The notes below the pieces were generated by a model that saw only the letters and a list, made by a program, of their open reading frames with translations, searched no databases and had not been told where the DNA came from. A stretch of DNA of 64,000 nucleotides from Peptoniphilus catoniae (GTDB taxonomy: Bacteria; Bacillota; Clostridia; Tissierellales; Peptoniphilaceae), in assembly GCF_901447155.2 (NCBI RefSeq), contig NZ_LR588415.1, forward strand, positions 44,885 to 108,884, written 5' to 3'. Shown here piece after piece: positions 53,100-62,295 of the stretch; positions within the stretch are counted from its first letter, which is position 1, and the number at the start of each line of letters is the position of its first letter. The position numbers and the translations under genes are program-made.

Positions 53100-53516
53100 A
53101 TGGATAAGTACGATAAATATATAAAAGCAAGAAATGAACAAAACCTTTATGCAATTCATTTAGGTATAATAACCACTAAAATGGAAGAAGGCTATGCTAA
53201 GGGAGAGATAAGTCTTAAAAAAGAATACTTTAATCCTATGGGTAGCGTTCACGGTGGTTTAATATTTTCTTTAGCCGATACAATAGCAGGCTCAGCCTCA
53301 GTATCCTATGGAAGTAAAACCGCCACCTTATCAAGTAACATGAATTTTGTTTCAGCAGCCTTTAACACTGAAAAAATAGTTGCCGATGCAAAAGTGGTAA
53401 AAAGAGGCAAAAAGGTAATAGTAGTAGAAGTAACTGTAAGTGACGATAAAAACAAAGCTGTAGCCCTAGGTACCTTTACCTTTTTTAATCTTGAAAAACC
53501 TTTCCTTGAAGAATAA
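53100..53516 (+). CDS. Hotdog-fold PaaI-type thioesterase, tandem copy 1
   Basis: 138 residues of the PaaI/YbgC-like hotdog family, with the signature FNPMGSVHGGLIFSLADTIAGSAS near 45-68, where Asn and the acidic residue of the helix serve thioester hydrolysis. It should hydrolyse acyl-CoA, perhaps linked to the acyl-CoA metabolism elsewhere in the window. GAGGTAAACA before the ATG is nearly repeated before the next gene. The two proteins are the same length and similar throughout (very roughly 60 % identical by eye). Confidence 0.88.
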   Translation: MDKYDKYIKARNEQNLYAIHLGIITTKMEEGYAKGEISLKKEYFNPMGSVHGGLIFSLADTIAGSASVSYGSKTATLSSNMNFVSAAFNTEKIVADAKVVKRGKKVIVVEVTVSDDKNKAVALGTFTFFNLEKPFLEE

Positions 53517-53539
53517 GAAATAAAGTATTGAGGTAGACA

Positions 53540-53956
53540 ATGGGTAAGTATGATAAATATATAAGGGCACAAAATGAAGACAGTCGCTATGCAATTCACC
53601 TTGGAATAAAGACTACGGAAATAAGAGAAGGCTATGGGAAGGTAGAAGTGGATTTAGTTGAAGATCACTTTAATCCTGTAGGCAGCGTTCACGGAGGTTT
53701 AATATTTTCTCTGGCGGATATTGCTGCAGGTTCAGCTTCAGTATCCTATGGTACAGGTACTGCAACTGTGGCAAGTAACTTGAATTTTGTTTCAGCAGCG
53801 GTTAATAGTCATAGGATTATTGCAGAGGCAAAGGTTATAAAAAGAGGAAAGAAAATATTAGTAATAGATGTGAAGGTTTATGATGATAAGGAAAAGCTTT
53901 TAGCAACGGGAACCTTTACCTACTATAACTTAGGTGAACCCTTCGGCAAGGAATAA
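53540..53956 (+). CDS. Hotdog-fold PaaI-type thioesterase, tandem copy 2
   Basis: 138 residues, a tandem paralogue of 53100-53516, with FNPVGSVHGGLIFSLADIAAGSAS at the same position. The repeated leader (TTGAGGTAGACAATGG here, TTGAGGTAAACAATGG before copy 1) shows that the duplication included the ribosome site. Surface residues differ more than the active-site strip, which suggests different substrates or a hetero-oligomer. A strong terminator follows. Confidence 0.88.
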   Translation: MGKYDKYIRAQNEDSRYAIHLGIKTTEIREGYGKVEVDLVEDHFNPVGSVHGGLIFSLADIAAGSASVSYGTGTATVASNLNFVSAAVNSHRIIAEAKVIKRGKKILVIDVKVYDDKEKLLATGTFTYYNLGEPFGKE

Positions 53957-53980
53957 ATTTTAAAATTAGTTACAAGAGAA

Positions 53981-54028
53981 AAGAGTTTAATAAATCGGAA
54001 GGCCCGGTCTATTAAACTCTTTTTTTTT
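53981..54028. terminator. Bidirectional terminator between the thioesterases and the serine operon
   Basis: 12-bp stem AAGAGTTTAATA/TATTAAACTCTT (53981-53992 with 54010-54021), T8 on the + strand and CTTTTCTCTT on the minus strand. Confidence 0.9.
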
Positions 54029-55259
54029 ATTTCAGCTCATGTATAAACAAACCTGATCTGGGCTTAGGCTCAAACCAAGTTGACTTGGGAGGCATTACAA
54101 AATTAAGATCTGCAATTCCCATTACTTCTTCAAGAGAGGTGGGGTAAAGTGAAAAGGCAACCTTCATGTCTGATTTAACTCTCTTTTCCAATTCCTCCAT
54201 TCCTCTTATTCCACCGATAAAGTCTATTCTGTTGTCGGTTCTGGGATCTCTTATACCAAGATAAGGAGAAAGAATCTTATTCTGTAAAATTGAAACATCA
54301 AGCTTTGCAATTGGGTCCTTTATTTCCTCACCCCTGTAGGTAAGCTTGTACCAATCTCCATTAAGATACATCCCGAACTGTCCCTTTGACTGAGGTTTAT
54401 AAGCTTTATTGACCTTTAAGATGTCAAAATCCTTTGATAGCTTCTTAAGAAGCTCTTTAGGACTGTTATTGTTTAAATCTTTAACTACTCTGTTATAGTC
54501 GTAGATTTTAACGCTGTCTGAGTCAAAAAGAATTGACATAAAGTAGTTAAATTCTTCATTGCCCCCGTAATTTGGAAACTCTTTTCTTCTAGCTTGTGCA
54601 ACCTTTACGGCAGAGGCACTTCTATGATGGCCATCTGCAATATAAAGATTTTCCACTTTTTTAAAAGCTTCTATGAGCTTCTCTATTGTGCTTTTATCCT
54701 TTATTAGCCAAAGGCTGTGTCTTACTCCGTCAGGACTTATAAAATCCACATAGGGGTCACTTTTCTTTACATTTTCAATAATGTTTTTTATATCGGCTTT
54801 TGTTCTATAGGTTAGGAAAATCAGACCGGTATTGGCGTCAAGCTTATCTATATGGTCCGTTCTGTCCTCTTCCTTATCGGATCTTGTATACTCGTGTTTT
54901 TTAATAGTATCATTTAAGTACTCATCTACTGAGGTCGTACAAACAAGTCCTGTCTGACTATGGTCTGAGCTTTCAAGTCTGTATAGATAGAAGCAGTCCT
55001 CTTTATCTTTTACAAAGTAACCTTGATTAACCATTTCTTTAAAATTATTAAGAGCTTTAAGGTTAATATCTTTTTTATTAATTTGACTGTTTTCTTCAAG
55101 GCTTGCCAAAGGAAGATCAACCTTAAGAAAGCTTAAATTTTCTCTTTTTATTTCTTCTTTTGCTTCTTCAACTGAATATACATCATAGGGTAGGGCTGCA
55201 ATGCGGCTTGCTGAACTATTAACGGGCCTTATAGCCTTAAAGGGTTTTATTGTTGCCAT
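54027..55259 (-). CDS. DUF1015 family protein of the serine operon
   Basis: 410 residues starting with the DUF1015 pattern IKPFKAIRPVNSSASRIAALPYDVYS and containing YIADGHHRSASAVKVA near 210 and an Arg-rich end with NFVMPPKSTWFEPKPRSGL. These proteins are often encoded with serA/serC in Firmicutes. A kinase-like or serine-metabolism role has been proposed for relatives but is not proven here. It lies 8 bases after serA and is the last gene of the operon. Confidence 0.9.
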   Translation of the reverse strand: MATIKPFKAIRPVNSSASRIAALPYDVYSVEEAKEEIKRENLSFLKVDLPLASLEENSQINKKDINLKALNNFKEMVNQGYFVKDKEDCFYLYRLESSDHSQTGLVCTTSVDEYLNDTIKKHEYTRSDKEEDRTDHIDKLDANTGLIFLTYRTKADIKNIIENVKKSDPYVDFISPDGVRHSLWLIKDKSTIEKLIEAFKKVENLYIADGHHRSASAVKVAQARRKEFPNYGGNEEFNYFMSILFDSDSVKIYDYNRVVKDLNNNSPKELLKKLSKDFDILKVNKAYKPQSKGQFGMYLNGDWYKLTYRGEEIKDPIAKLDVSILQNKILSPYLGIRDPRTDNRIDFIGGIRGMEELEKRVKSDMKVAFSLYPTSLEEVMGIADLNFVMPPKSTWFEPKPRSGLFIHELK

Positions 55260-55267
55260 AACTCCTC

Positions 55268-56449
55268 CTATTTAATTAATCTTACTCTTACTACTCCTTC
55301 TATATTCCACAACTGATCTCTTAGGGCTTCATCCACCTCTGAATCAATGTCTATCATAGTATAGGCCCACTTATCCCTGTGCCTGTTTAGAAGATTGGCT
55401 ATATTAATATTTCGGTTTGCTAAAACTGCAGTAATTTGACCGATCATGTTAGGTATATTTCTATGGTTTACTGTAATTCTATGGACGCTTGAGCAAACTC
55501 CCATATCACAATCGGGAAAGTTCACTGAGTTTTTAATATTGCCGTTGTTCATATAGTCGACCATTTGATTTACTATCATTTTTGCGGAGTTTTCTTCACT
55601 TTCAGGTGTTGATGCTCCTAGGTGGGGGATATTAATCGTATTTTTAAGCTTTAAAGTTTCAGCATTGGGAAAGTCCACTACATACTTTGATACAAGACCT
55701 GTATCCAGAGCTTTCTTTAGGGCTTCAATATCCACTAATCCGCCTCTTGCTATATTAATAAGTCTTAGTCCTTTTTTAGCATTTTCAAGAAGCTCTGCAC
55801 TTACATATCCCCTTGTAGCATCTGAAAGAGGTATATGAATGGAGATGTAATCGCATATTTTAAAAAGCTCTTTGGGATCCTCCAGGTATTTTACCTTTGA
55901 GTCCAGAGTCAGTGCATTTTGAATTGATATAAAGGGATCAACTCCGTAAACCTTCATTCCCATGGCAAGTCCCATGGAAGCGACGAGTTTTCCTGTGGCA
56001 CCTAGGCCTATTACTCCAAGGTTCTTTCCGTAGATTTCAGGACCTGCAAAGTTTTTCTTATAGGCTTCAACTTCTTTCTCGGCGTCAGAATCGTCTTTTA
56101 AGGTCTTAGCCCACTCAATGCCTCCGATAATATCCCTTGAAGACATAAGCAGGGCTGAAGCCACCAGCTCCTTAACTGCATTTGCATTGGCTCCCGGAGC
56201 CTTTGCAACTACTATGCCCAGTTCTGAGCAGCGCTCCACAGGTATATTATTTACTCCGGCACCTGCTCTACCTATATAACGAATGTTTTTTGAAAAATTG
56301 TAGTGGTGCATATCGGCACTTCTTACTAAAATTGCATCTTCCTCATCTATATCGGGACCGAATGTGAAGTTATCCGGGATAAGGGCCAAGCCTTTAGCTG
56401 ATATATTGTTAATAGTTTTTATTTTATAATTTTTAATGGCTTTATTCAT
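55268..56449 (-). CDS. serA: D-3-phosphoglycerate dehydrogenase
   Basis: 393 residues. The NAD-binding motif is LGVIGLGATGKLVAS (near 145), the catalytic Arg and Glu lie in NIARGGLVDIEALKKAL and the His in PHLGASTPESEENSA, and a C-terminal ACT domain (about 320-393) may sense serine. It oxidises 3-phosphoglycerate, the first step of serine synthesis, drawing on the glycolysis operon product. It starts 9 bases after serC. Confidence 0.95.
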   Translation of the reverse strand: MNKAIKNYKIKTINNISAKGLALIPDNFTFGPDIDEEDAILVRSADMHHYNFSKNIRYIGRAGAGVNNIPVERCSELGIVVAKAPGANANAVKELVASALLMSSRDIIGGIEWAKTLKDDSDAEKEVEAYKKNFAGPEIYGKNLGVIGLGATGKLVASMGLAMGMKVYGVDPFISIQNALTLDSKVKYLEDPKELFKICDYISIHIPLSDATRGYVSAELLENAKKGLRLINIARGGLVDIEALKKALDTGLVSKYVVDFPNAETLKLKNTINIPHLGASTPESEENSAKMIVNQMVDYMNNGNIKNSVNFPDCDMGVCSSVHRITVNHRNIPNMIGQITAVLANRNINIANLLNRHRDKWAYTMIDIDSEVDEALRDQLWNIEGVVRVRLIK

Positions 56450-56458
56450 ATTTTCTCC

Positions 56459-57550
56459 TTAAATGTTATTTATTTCAAAATCCTTCATGTAATCTATAAG
56501 GGCATTTACTCCTTCTAAAGGCATGGCATTATAAACACTTGCCCTCATACCTCCTACAGATCGATGACCTTTAAGGTTAATAAGACCCTTTTCTTTTGCT
56601 CCCTTAACAAAGGATTCGTCTAAATTTTTATCCCCTGTTACAAATACTACATTCATAAGGGATCTGTCCTCTTCTTTAATTTCATTTTTAAAGAGCCTGC
56701 TGTTATCTATAAAGTCATAGAGAAGCTTGGATTTTTCTCTGTTAATTTTTTCGATTTCCTTAACTCCTCCAAGGTTTTTAAGCCACTTGGCAACAAGACC
56801 GCAGATATAAATGCTGTAGCAGGGAGGAGTGTTATAAAGAGAATCCTTTTCTATGTGAGTTCTGTAGTCAAACATAGTCGGCAGACTTCCCTTTTCCTTA
56901 TTAAATATATCTTTTCTAACAACAACAAGGGTAAGACCGCTGGGGCCGAGATTTTTTTGTGCCCCTGCAAAGGCAAGGTCAAACCTATTCATGTCATAGT
57001 CCTCTGACAGGATATTTGATGACATATCTCCTACAAGTAGAGCTGGTATTTTAATGGAATTAATAAGGCTAGGAGAAATTCTTGTTCCATAAATAGTGTT
57101 GTTGGTACATAGGTAAAGATACTTTGTCTTGGGATCTATTTCATCCACTTTAATGTCGGGAATATAGTTAAAGCTTTTATCCTCTGAGCTAGCAAGGATG
57201 CTTATATCTCCAAAAAGTAAAGCCTCTTTATAAGCTTTTTTTGCCCAGGAACCTGTTATTACATAGGCCGCTTTATCCTTAGGGTCAAGTAGGTTCATAG
57301 GAACCATGGAGAATTGCGATGAAGCGCCACCTTGTAAAAATAATATTTCGTGATTTTCATCCACTTTTAAAAGTTCTTTTAATAAAGTTTTTGTTTCCTG
57401 ATGGATTTCACTATACTCAGGGCTTCTATGGCTCATTTCCATAACCGACATACCGCAGCCCTTGTAGCTTAACATATCTTTTTTAGCTTCCTCTAAGACT
57501 TCTATGGGTAACATTGCCGGACCTGCTGAGAAATTATAAATTCGTTTCAT
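56459..57550 (-). CDS. serC: Phosphoserine aminotransferase
   Basis: 363 residues. The start MKRIYNFSAGPAMLP and GGASSQFSMVPMNLL are family hallmarks, and the PLP lysine is in AFAGAQKNLGPSG. It converts 3-phosphohydroxypyruvate and glutamate to phosphoserine. ATG 57550 has AAGGAGGAAACG just upstream; an ATG twelve codons earlier lacks a site. No serB phosphatase gene is in the window. Confidence 0.95.
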   Translation of the reverse strand: MKRIYNFSAGPAMLPIEVLEEAKKDMLSYKGCGMSVMEMSHRSPEYSEIHQETKTLLKELLKVDENHEILFLQGGASSQFSMVPMNLLDPKDKAAYVITGSWAKKAYKEALLFGDISILASSEDKSFNYIPDIKVDEIDPKTKYLYLCTNNTIYGTRISPSLINSIKIPALLVGDMSSNILSEDYDMNRFDLAFAGAQKNLGPSGLTLVVVRKDIFNKEKGSLPTMFDYRTHIEKDSLYNTPPCYSIYICGLVAKWLKNLGGVKEIEKINREKSKLLYDFIDNSRLFKNEIKEEDRSLMNVVFVTGDKNLDESFVKGAKEKGLINLKGHRSVGGMRASVYNAMPLEGVNALIDYMKDFEINNI

Positions 57551-57571
57551 CGTTTCCTCCTTATTTTTATT

Positions 57572-57646
57572 ATTATCATTAGGCACTGTGATGAAGTGAT
57601 AAATGATAATTGGACTTATTATACTCTCAATGATTTTTTATTGCAA
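57572..57646 (-). promoter_or_regulatory. Promoter and palindromic leader of the serine operon
   Basis: On the minus strand TTGCAA (57646-57641), a 17-base spacer and TATAAT (57623-57618) form the promoter. In the leader, ATTATCATT (57572-57580) and AATGATAAT (57602-57610) are a 9-bp inverted repeat around an inner CACT/AGTG stem. It could be a leader hairpin or a repressor site. Confidence 0.6.
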
Positions 57647-57827
57647 GAATTTTATTTAAAAGGATTTGTAAATCTTCCAAGAAAAAAATCCTATAGAGTC
57701 GGACTTAAAATTTGTCTTTAAAAATTAAAAAACCAAGACTTCGTAAGAAATTTTTAATATTTGAAAAGACTTAAAATTATATTTTTATAAGGGGAATATG
57801 ATACAATTAGTTGGAAAAGAGGTAATT

Positions 57828-59333
57828 ATGAAAACATCATATATATTAATGCTTGTAACAATAATTTCAAAAATTTTCGGTTTGGCAAGGGAAAAGGCTC
57901 TTGCACATTTTTTCGGTGCCGGTATGGTAGCAGATGTATTTTTAGTAGCTTTTCAAATTCCTATGACCTTTACCAATGTTATAACAGGTGCAACGGCAAA
58001 TGGATATATTCCCATTTACAATGAAATTGCAGAGAAGGAATCCTACAAAAAAGCCGACGACTTTACTGCAAATCTATCAAATATAGTATTCATATTTACT
58101 TTTATTATTTCAATAGTAGGTATAATTTTCGCCAAGGATTTAGTTAACCTTATGGCTATAGGATTTAAGGGAGAAAAGCTTGAGCTTGCCACCTTTATGA
58201 CTAAGGTATCCCTTTTAAGCCTGTGTGCGACCTCTGTTTTTTCTATATTTAAGGCCTATCTTCAAATAAAAAAGAACTTTATAGTTTCCGTCTGTCATGC
58301 AATAATTATGAACCTTATAATAATTGCTTCCATGGCCTTTGCCTATAAGGTCGGGGCTGAGTATCTTGCCTGGGGAATTTTGGCAGGCTTTGTTTGTCAG
58401 TATCTTATATTTTTACCTTATATTAAGAAAAACGGATACAGACACAGCTTTAAAATCAACTTAAGGGAAGACAACTTTTTAAATCTTATGAAGATAATTC
58501 TGCCTGTTTTAATATCGACTTCTGTTATTGAGCTTAATTTTATAATATCCAAGTCTTTGGCATCAGATCTTTTTTCAGGAGCCATATCTTCTTTAAACTA
58601 TGCCTATAAGCTTCAAAGCTTTGTTACAGGGATTGTTGTTACCTCTATAGTAACTGCGGTTTATCCACAAATGGCAAAATACGGAGTTAAAAAAGATTTT
58701 AAGGGACTTAAAGAAGAAACGGGAGACGCCCTTTTAACCATGGCAATTTTAGTTATACCGGCATCCTTGGGCCTTTTTATATTCTCAGGTCCCATAGTGA
58801 GGCTCTTATTTTTAGGAGGAGCTTTCTTGGAAAAAGACGTTACATTAACAGCAACAGTTTTGTCCTTTTATGCCTTTGGAATTATAGCCATAGGCTTTAG
58901 GGAAATAATATCGAGGGTGTTTTACACCTTTATGGATGCAAAAACTCCTGTTATAAACTCTGTTATTATGGTGGCAATAAATATAGCTTTAAGTCTTGTT
59001 TTAGTAAAGCTTATGGGAATAGAGGGCCTTGCCTTGGCAACTACTATATCCTTTATAATAGGGGCGCTTTTAATCACCCTAAGTGCCGGATTAAAAATAG
59101 GAAATCTTTTTACTAAAAGGACCTCCAAGGAGCTTTTAAAAATAATTATCGCTTCAGGTCTTATGGGTCTTTTGTCAAAAATAGCCTTCGAATTTTTAGG
59201 AGGATTTTTAGGACAAGCAATATCCCTTTTATTATCCATAGCTTTGGCAGGCTTTGTTTATCTTTTGGCACTTATAGTATTAAAGTCAGAAGAGGTCTAC
59301 TCAATTATTAATAAGCTTAAAAATAGAAGGTAA
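57828..59333 (+). CDS. murJ: Lipid II flippase MurJ (MVF superfamily)
   Basis: 501 residues with about fourteen membrane segments. The N-terminal ILMLVTIISKIFGLAREKAL and FGAGMVADVFLVAFQIP are MurJ hallmarks; a charged central cavity is expected. It moves lipid II across the membrane for peptidoglycan synthesis. ATG 57828 follows AAGAGG and matches the family start. ATG 57798, with AAGGGGA, would add ten residues and cannot be excluded. The gap 57647-57797 holds AT-rich DNA only. Confidence 0.9.
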   Translation: MKTSYILMLVTIISKIFGLAREKALAHFFGAGMVADVFLVAFQIPMTFTNVITGATANGYIPIYNEIAEKESYKKADDFTANLSNIVFIFTFIISIVGIIFAKDLVNLMAIGFKGEKLELATFMTKVSLLSLCATSVFSIFKAYLQIKKNFIVSVCHAIIMNLIIIASMAFAYKVGAEYLAWGILAGFVCQYLIFLPYIKKNGYRHSFKINLREDNFLNLMKIILPVLISTSVIELNFIISKSLASDLFSGAISSLNYAYKLQSFVTGIVVTSIVTAVYPQMAKYGVKKDFKGLKEETGDALLTMAILVIPASLGLFIFSGPIVRLLFLGGAFLEKDVTLTATVLSFYAFGIIAIGFREIISRVFYTFMDAKTPVINSVIMVAINIALSLVLVKLMGIEGLALATTISFIIGALLITLSAGLKIGNLFTKRTSKELLKIIIASGLMGLLSKIAFEFLGGFLGQAISLLLSIALAGFVYLLALIVLKSEEVYSIINKLKNRR

Positions 59334-59390
59334 AAATATTTTTAAACACTTATAAAAATATAAGATTAAGATTTAACTGAAGACAAATAA

Positions 59391-59423
59391 AAAAGGCGGG
59401 TCCATAAAAGCTACCTGCCTTTT
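59391..59423. terminator. Bidirectional terminator between murJ and the NSS transporter
   Basis: 11-bp stem AAAAGGCGGGT/ACCTGCCTTTT (59391-59401 with 59413-59423, one G-U). A/T-rich on both sides. Confidence 0.8.
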
Positions 59424-59439
59424 CATGTATTATTTAATT

Positions 59440-60738
59440 TTATAGAAGCTGAGTTATAAAAATTACAACTATAGCTATTGGAGAAATATACTTAATACTT
59501 AAAACCATCCACTTTCTAATAAGTGGATTTTTTATATTGGCAGCATTCATAGTGTTTTCAATTCCCCAAACGTAGCCGCAAAAAATTGCAATTAACAAGC
59601 ATCCTATAACAAGGACGAAGTTGCTTTCAATTTTGTCCAAAAGTTTAAAGAGAGCATTATTTCTTATGGAGAAAAATGCTATAAAAAGTATAAAGGCTAC
59701 AGCTATTAAAACTGCCTTAATTCTTGATATTTTATACTCTTCACTCAGTAGACCCACTATAGCTTCAAGGACTCCTACTGAAGATGTAAAGGCTGCAATA
59801 TAAAAGCCCAGATAAAATAAAGGAGATAAAATCCTGCCTGCCGGTATAATGTTAAAGGCATTGGGCAAGGTTAAAAAGCTTAGGGCAACTCCCTCTGCAG
59901 CTTCAAGCTTAGTGGCAAATACTATAGGCATAATCATAAGCCCTGCAGCTATACCTGCAAATATAAGGGCTATACACACTACACTTGCACTTTTAAAAAT
60001 GTCTTCATCCTTATTCTTTATGTAAGATCCGAAAACCATAGAGCCTAACATTGCAAGGCCTAAGGCGAAAAAGGCCTGACCTAAACAGGTAAGCAGTGAA
60101 TCCATAGTAAACTTTGAAGGATCAGGTAAGAATAAAAACCTTACTCCTTCCATAGCTCCTTGAAGTTTTAAAGATGAAACTATAATTATAGCCATAATAG
60201 CAAAAAGCACAGGTAGAAGTATTTTTGAAATTCTTTCTATACCCTTTTGCACACCGAAAACTATAACAACTACATTAAGGAGAATATTAATTACAAAATA
60301 AATAAAGACTGCATTTTTGTCAGCATTAAAGCTTTCAAAGAAGTTTACAATTTCATCTGTTGAAAGATTCATTAAGCTGCCCCCAAAACTTGCTACTACA
60401 TACTTAAATATCCAAGCATAAATAGGTGCTGTATATCCTAAAATAAGTATTGCGGCAAGTAGATGCAGATAACCTGCATAGTACCATTTCTTTCCGGGAG
60501 CTAAAGACTCATAGGCCTTAATGGCGGTTTTTTGTGATGCAAACCCTATAGTTATCTCACAAGTCATTAGAGGTATGCCTATTATTAAAATAATTGCAAC
60601 GTACATAATTATAAAAATTGCTCCGCCGTTTTCTCCAACTACATAGGGGAACCTCCAAAGACTTCCTATACCTAAAGCAAGACCTATTGCCACAAGTATA
60701 AAGCCCATTATGGAGCTAAATCCTTCTTTCTTTTCCAT
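59440..60738 (-). CDS. Sodium-dependent neurotransmitter-symporter family transporter (NSS/SNF)
   Basis: 432 residues with the usual bacterial NSS layout of eleven membrane segments. Segment 1 has GLALGIGSLWRFPYVVGENGG, the unwound Na/substrate-binding site, and segment 6 has CLGQAFFALGLAMLGSMVFGSY. It likely imports an amino acid with sodium, as LeuT and Tyt1 do. Three closely spaced ATG codons (60747, 60744, 60738) are possible starts; 60738 has the best distance from AGGAAGG. Confidence 0.9.
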   Translation of the reverse strand: MEKKEGFSSIMGFILVAIGLALGIGSLWRFPYVVGENGGAIFIIMYVAIILIIGIPLMTCEITIGFASQKTAIKAYESLAPGKKWYYAGYLHLLAAILILGYTAPIYAWIFKYVVASFGGSLMNLSTDEIVNFFESFNADKNAVFIYFVINILLNVVVIVFGVQKGIERISKILLPVLFAIMAIIIVSSLKLQGAMEGVRFLFLPDPSKFTMDSLLTCLGQAFFALGLAMLGSMVFGSYIKNKDEDIFKSASVVCIALIFAGIAAGLMIMPIVFATKLEAAEGVALSFLTLPNAFNIIPAGRILSPLFYLGFYIAAFTSSVGVLEAIVGLLSEEYKISRIKAVLIAVAFILFIAFFSIRNNALFKLLDKIESNFVLVIGCLLIAIFCGYVWGIENTMNAANIKNPLIRKWMVLSIKYISPIAIVVIFITQLL

Positions 60739-60950
60739 TGACATCATCCTTCCTCATCAAATAGTATAATATATAAAGTTCTTAATTAGTATCATTCATT
60801 TTTAAATATTAGAATAAATTTATCTATAAGGGGAAATTATAAAATATCTTCTTATTTTTAAATAATATTTAAGCAAATGCTTATAGAAACACAATTAAGG
60901 GTATAATATAATACCACAATAAAGCAATAATTTTATAAGGAGGAAGAAAA

Positions 60951-61400
60951 ATGAAAATATTGGTGCCTATTGACGGATCAAAAATATCACAAAATGCAGT
61001 TAAGGCTGCAAAGGAAATAGGAGAAAAGTTCAAGGCTAAATTAATTGTACTTACAGTTATTCCCGAAACTACAATTTTTGAACAATTTCCTACCAATTTT
61101 CCCTATGCCCTTGAGGTAAGCAAGGCAAATACCGAACATGCTGAATATGTATTATCAGATATAGAAAAGGAAGTTTCAGACTATCCTTATGAAGTTGAAA
61201 CCTTTTATAAAAGCGGAAATCCTGCAAGTAAAATCGTAAAGTTTGCAGAGGAAGAAGGTGTAGATCTTATAGTAATGGGAAACAGAGGTCTGGGAGCTTT
61301 TTCAAGAACTTTATTGGGATCAGTATCATCAAAGGTAATTAATCAGTCTAAAATATCTGTATTAGTTGTTAAAAGCGATATTGAAAAGAAGGGCGAATGA
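60951..61400 (+). CDS. Universal stress protein, ATP-binding type, copy 1
   Basis: 149 residues, a single UspA domain starting MKILVPIDGSKISQNAVKAAKE. The motif GNRGLGAFSRTLLGS matches G-x2-G-x9-G-S, so it should bind ATP. These cytosolic proteins accumulate in stress or starvation; the exact role is unknown. AAGGAGGAAG precedes the ATG. TATAAT at 60902-60907 is a likely promoter. A close paralogue follows after 167 bases. Confidence 0.9.
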   Translation: MKILVPIDGSKISQNAVKAAKEIGEKFKAKLIVLTVIPETTIFEQFPTNFPYALEVSKANTEHAEYVLSDIEKEVSDYPYEVETFYKSGNPASKIVKFAEEEGVDLIVMGNRGLGAFSRTLLGSVSSKVINQSKISVLVVKSDIEKKGE

Positions 61401-61451
61401 TTTGTCATAAATCCATTTATTTGCTGGACGAAGAGGTTTCTTTATTGTGAA

Positions 61452-61509
61452 AAGACTGTCTTAAATTTTTCTACTTAGCACTAAGTTCTATTACTTATAG
61501 ACAGGTCTT
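61452..61509 (+). other. Structured leader between the two usp genes
   Basis: AAGACTGTCT (61452-61461) pairs with AGACAGGTCTT (61499-61509) with one bulged base. The loop contains a further ACTTAG/CTAAGT stem. No T-run follows. It may control stability or translation of the second usp. Confidence 0.45.
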
Positions 61510-61567
61510 GTAAATTAAAGGTTGGAGTTGTTTTTCATTAGGATGATAATTTAGGGAGGAAGAGAAA

Positions 61568-62017
61568 ATGAAAATTTTAGTACCTATTGACGGATCAAAA
61601 ATGATGAAGAAAACAATCGATGCTGCAAAAGAAATCGGAGAAAAGTTTCAAGCTGAGCTTACTTTACTGATGATTATACCTAGCGGTTCAACTTTTGACC
61701 AAATATCCTTTGAAGGAACAAATTATCCTTATACCAAGGAGCTGAAAAATGCAAATGAGGAGAACGCCAAACGTGTACTTTCTGAAGCTGAAAAGCAAAT
61801 GTCAGGCTACTCTCATGAATTTAAAACAGTATATTTAATGGGCAAAGCTTGGGAAAAAATAATCAACTATGCCGAAGAAGAAGGCATGGATATGATAGTA
61901 ATGGGTAATAGAGGTTTGGGAGCCTTTTCAAGAACTCTTTTAGGATCAGTATCATCTAAAGTAATTAACCATTCTCCTATAACTGTAGTTGTAGTAAAGG
62001 GAGAGCTTGAAAAATAA
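61568..62017 (+). CDS. Universal stress protein, ATP-binding type, copy 2
   Basis: 149 residues, paralogous to 60951-61400, with the same start (MKILVPIDGSK) and an identical GNRGLGAFSRTLLGSVSSKV stretch, hence the same ATP-binding motif. The central helices differ more. Tandem duplication is clear, and the two could form heterodimers. GGGAGGAAG lies before the ATG and a strong terminator follows. Confidence 0.9.
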   Translation: MKILVPIDGSKMMKKTIDAAKEIGEKFQAELTLLMIIPSGSTFDQISFEGTNYPYTKELKNANEENAKRVLSEAEKQMSGYSHEFKTVYLMGKAWEKIINYAEEEGMDMIVMGNRGLGAFSRTLLGSVSSKVINHSPITVVVVKGELEK

Positions 62018-62044
62018 GAGTTAGACAATAAAGAGAAAATAAAG

Positions 62045-62071
62045 CAGGAGACCGGGAGGTCTCTTGTTTTT
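62045..62071 (+). terminator. Terminator after the usp pair
   Basis: 9-bp stem CAGGAGACC/GGTCTCTTG (62045-62053 with 62058-62066, one G-U), GGGA loop, T5. Confidence 0.88.
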
Positions 62072-62220
62072 GTTTATAAAGCACTTGCACTTATTCTATT
62101 TTAAAACAATCTGAGAATTTAAAAGTTTACAATAAATTATATAAGAAAACCTATAAGAGAATTTTTAATTATCCACCCTTGAATTTACAGAATTATATAA
62201 GTGCCTGTTGGGGCCTAATA

Positions 62221-62249
62221 TTGAATATATAGAGGATTTAGAATATAAT
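62221..62249 (+). promoter_or_regulatory. Promoter of metG
   Basis: TTGAAT (62221-62226), a 17-base spacer and TATAAT (62244-62249), giving a leader of about 40 bases. No T-box elements are seen in the 278-base gap. Confidence 0.75.
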
Positions 62250-62295
62250 ACATAGTTAATGACGTTAATTTTAGATATTTGGAGGGAATGAAATA

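Noticed and set aside
62081-62295. T-box or riboswitch before metG or gltX
   Set aside because: No specifier-loop stems, T-box core sequence or antiterminator; plain promoters and short leaders instead.
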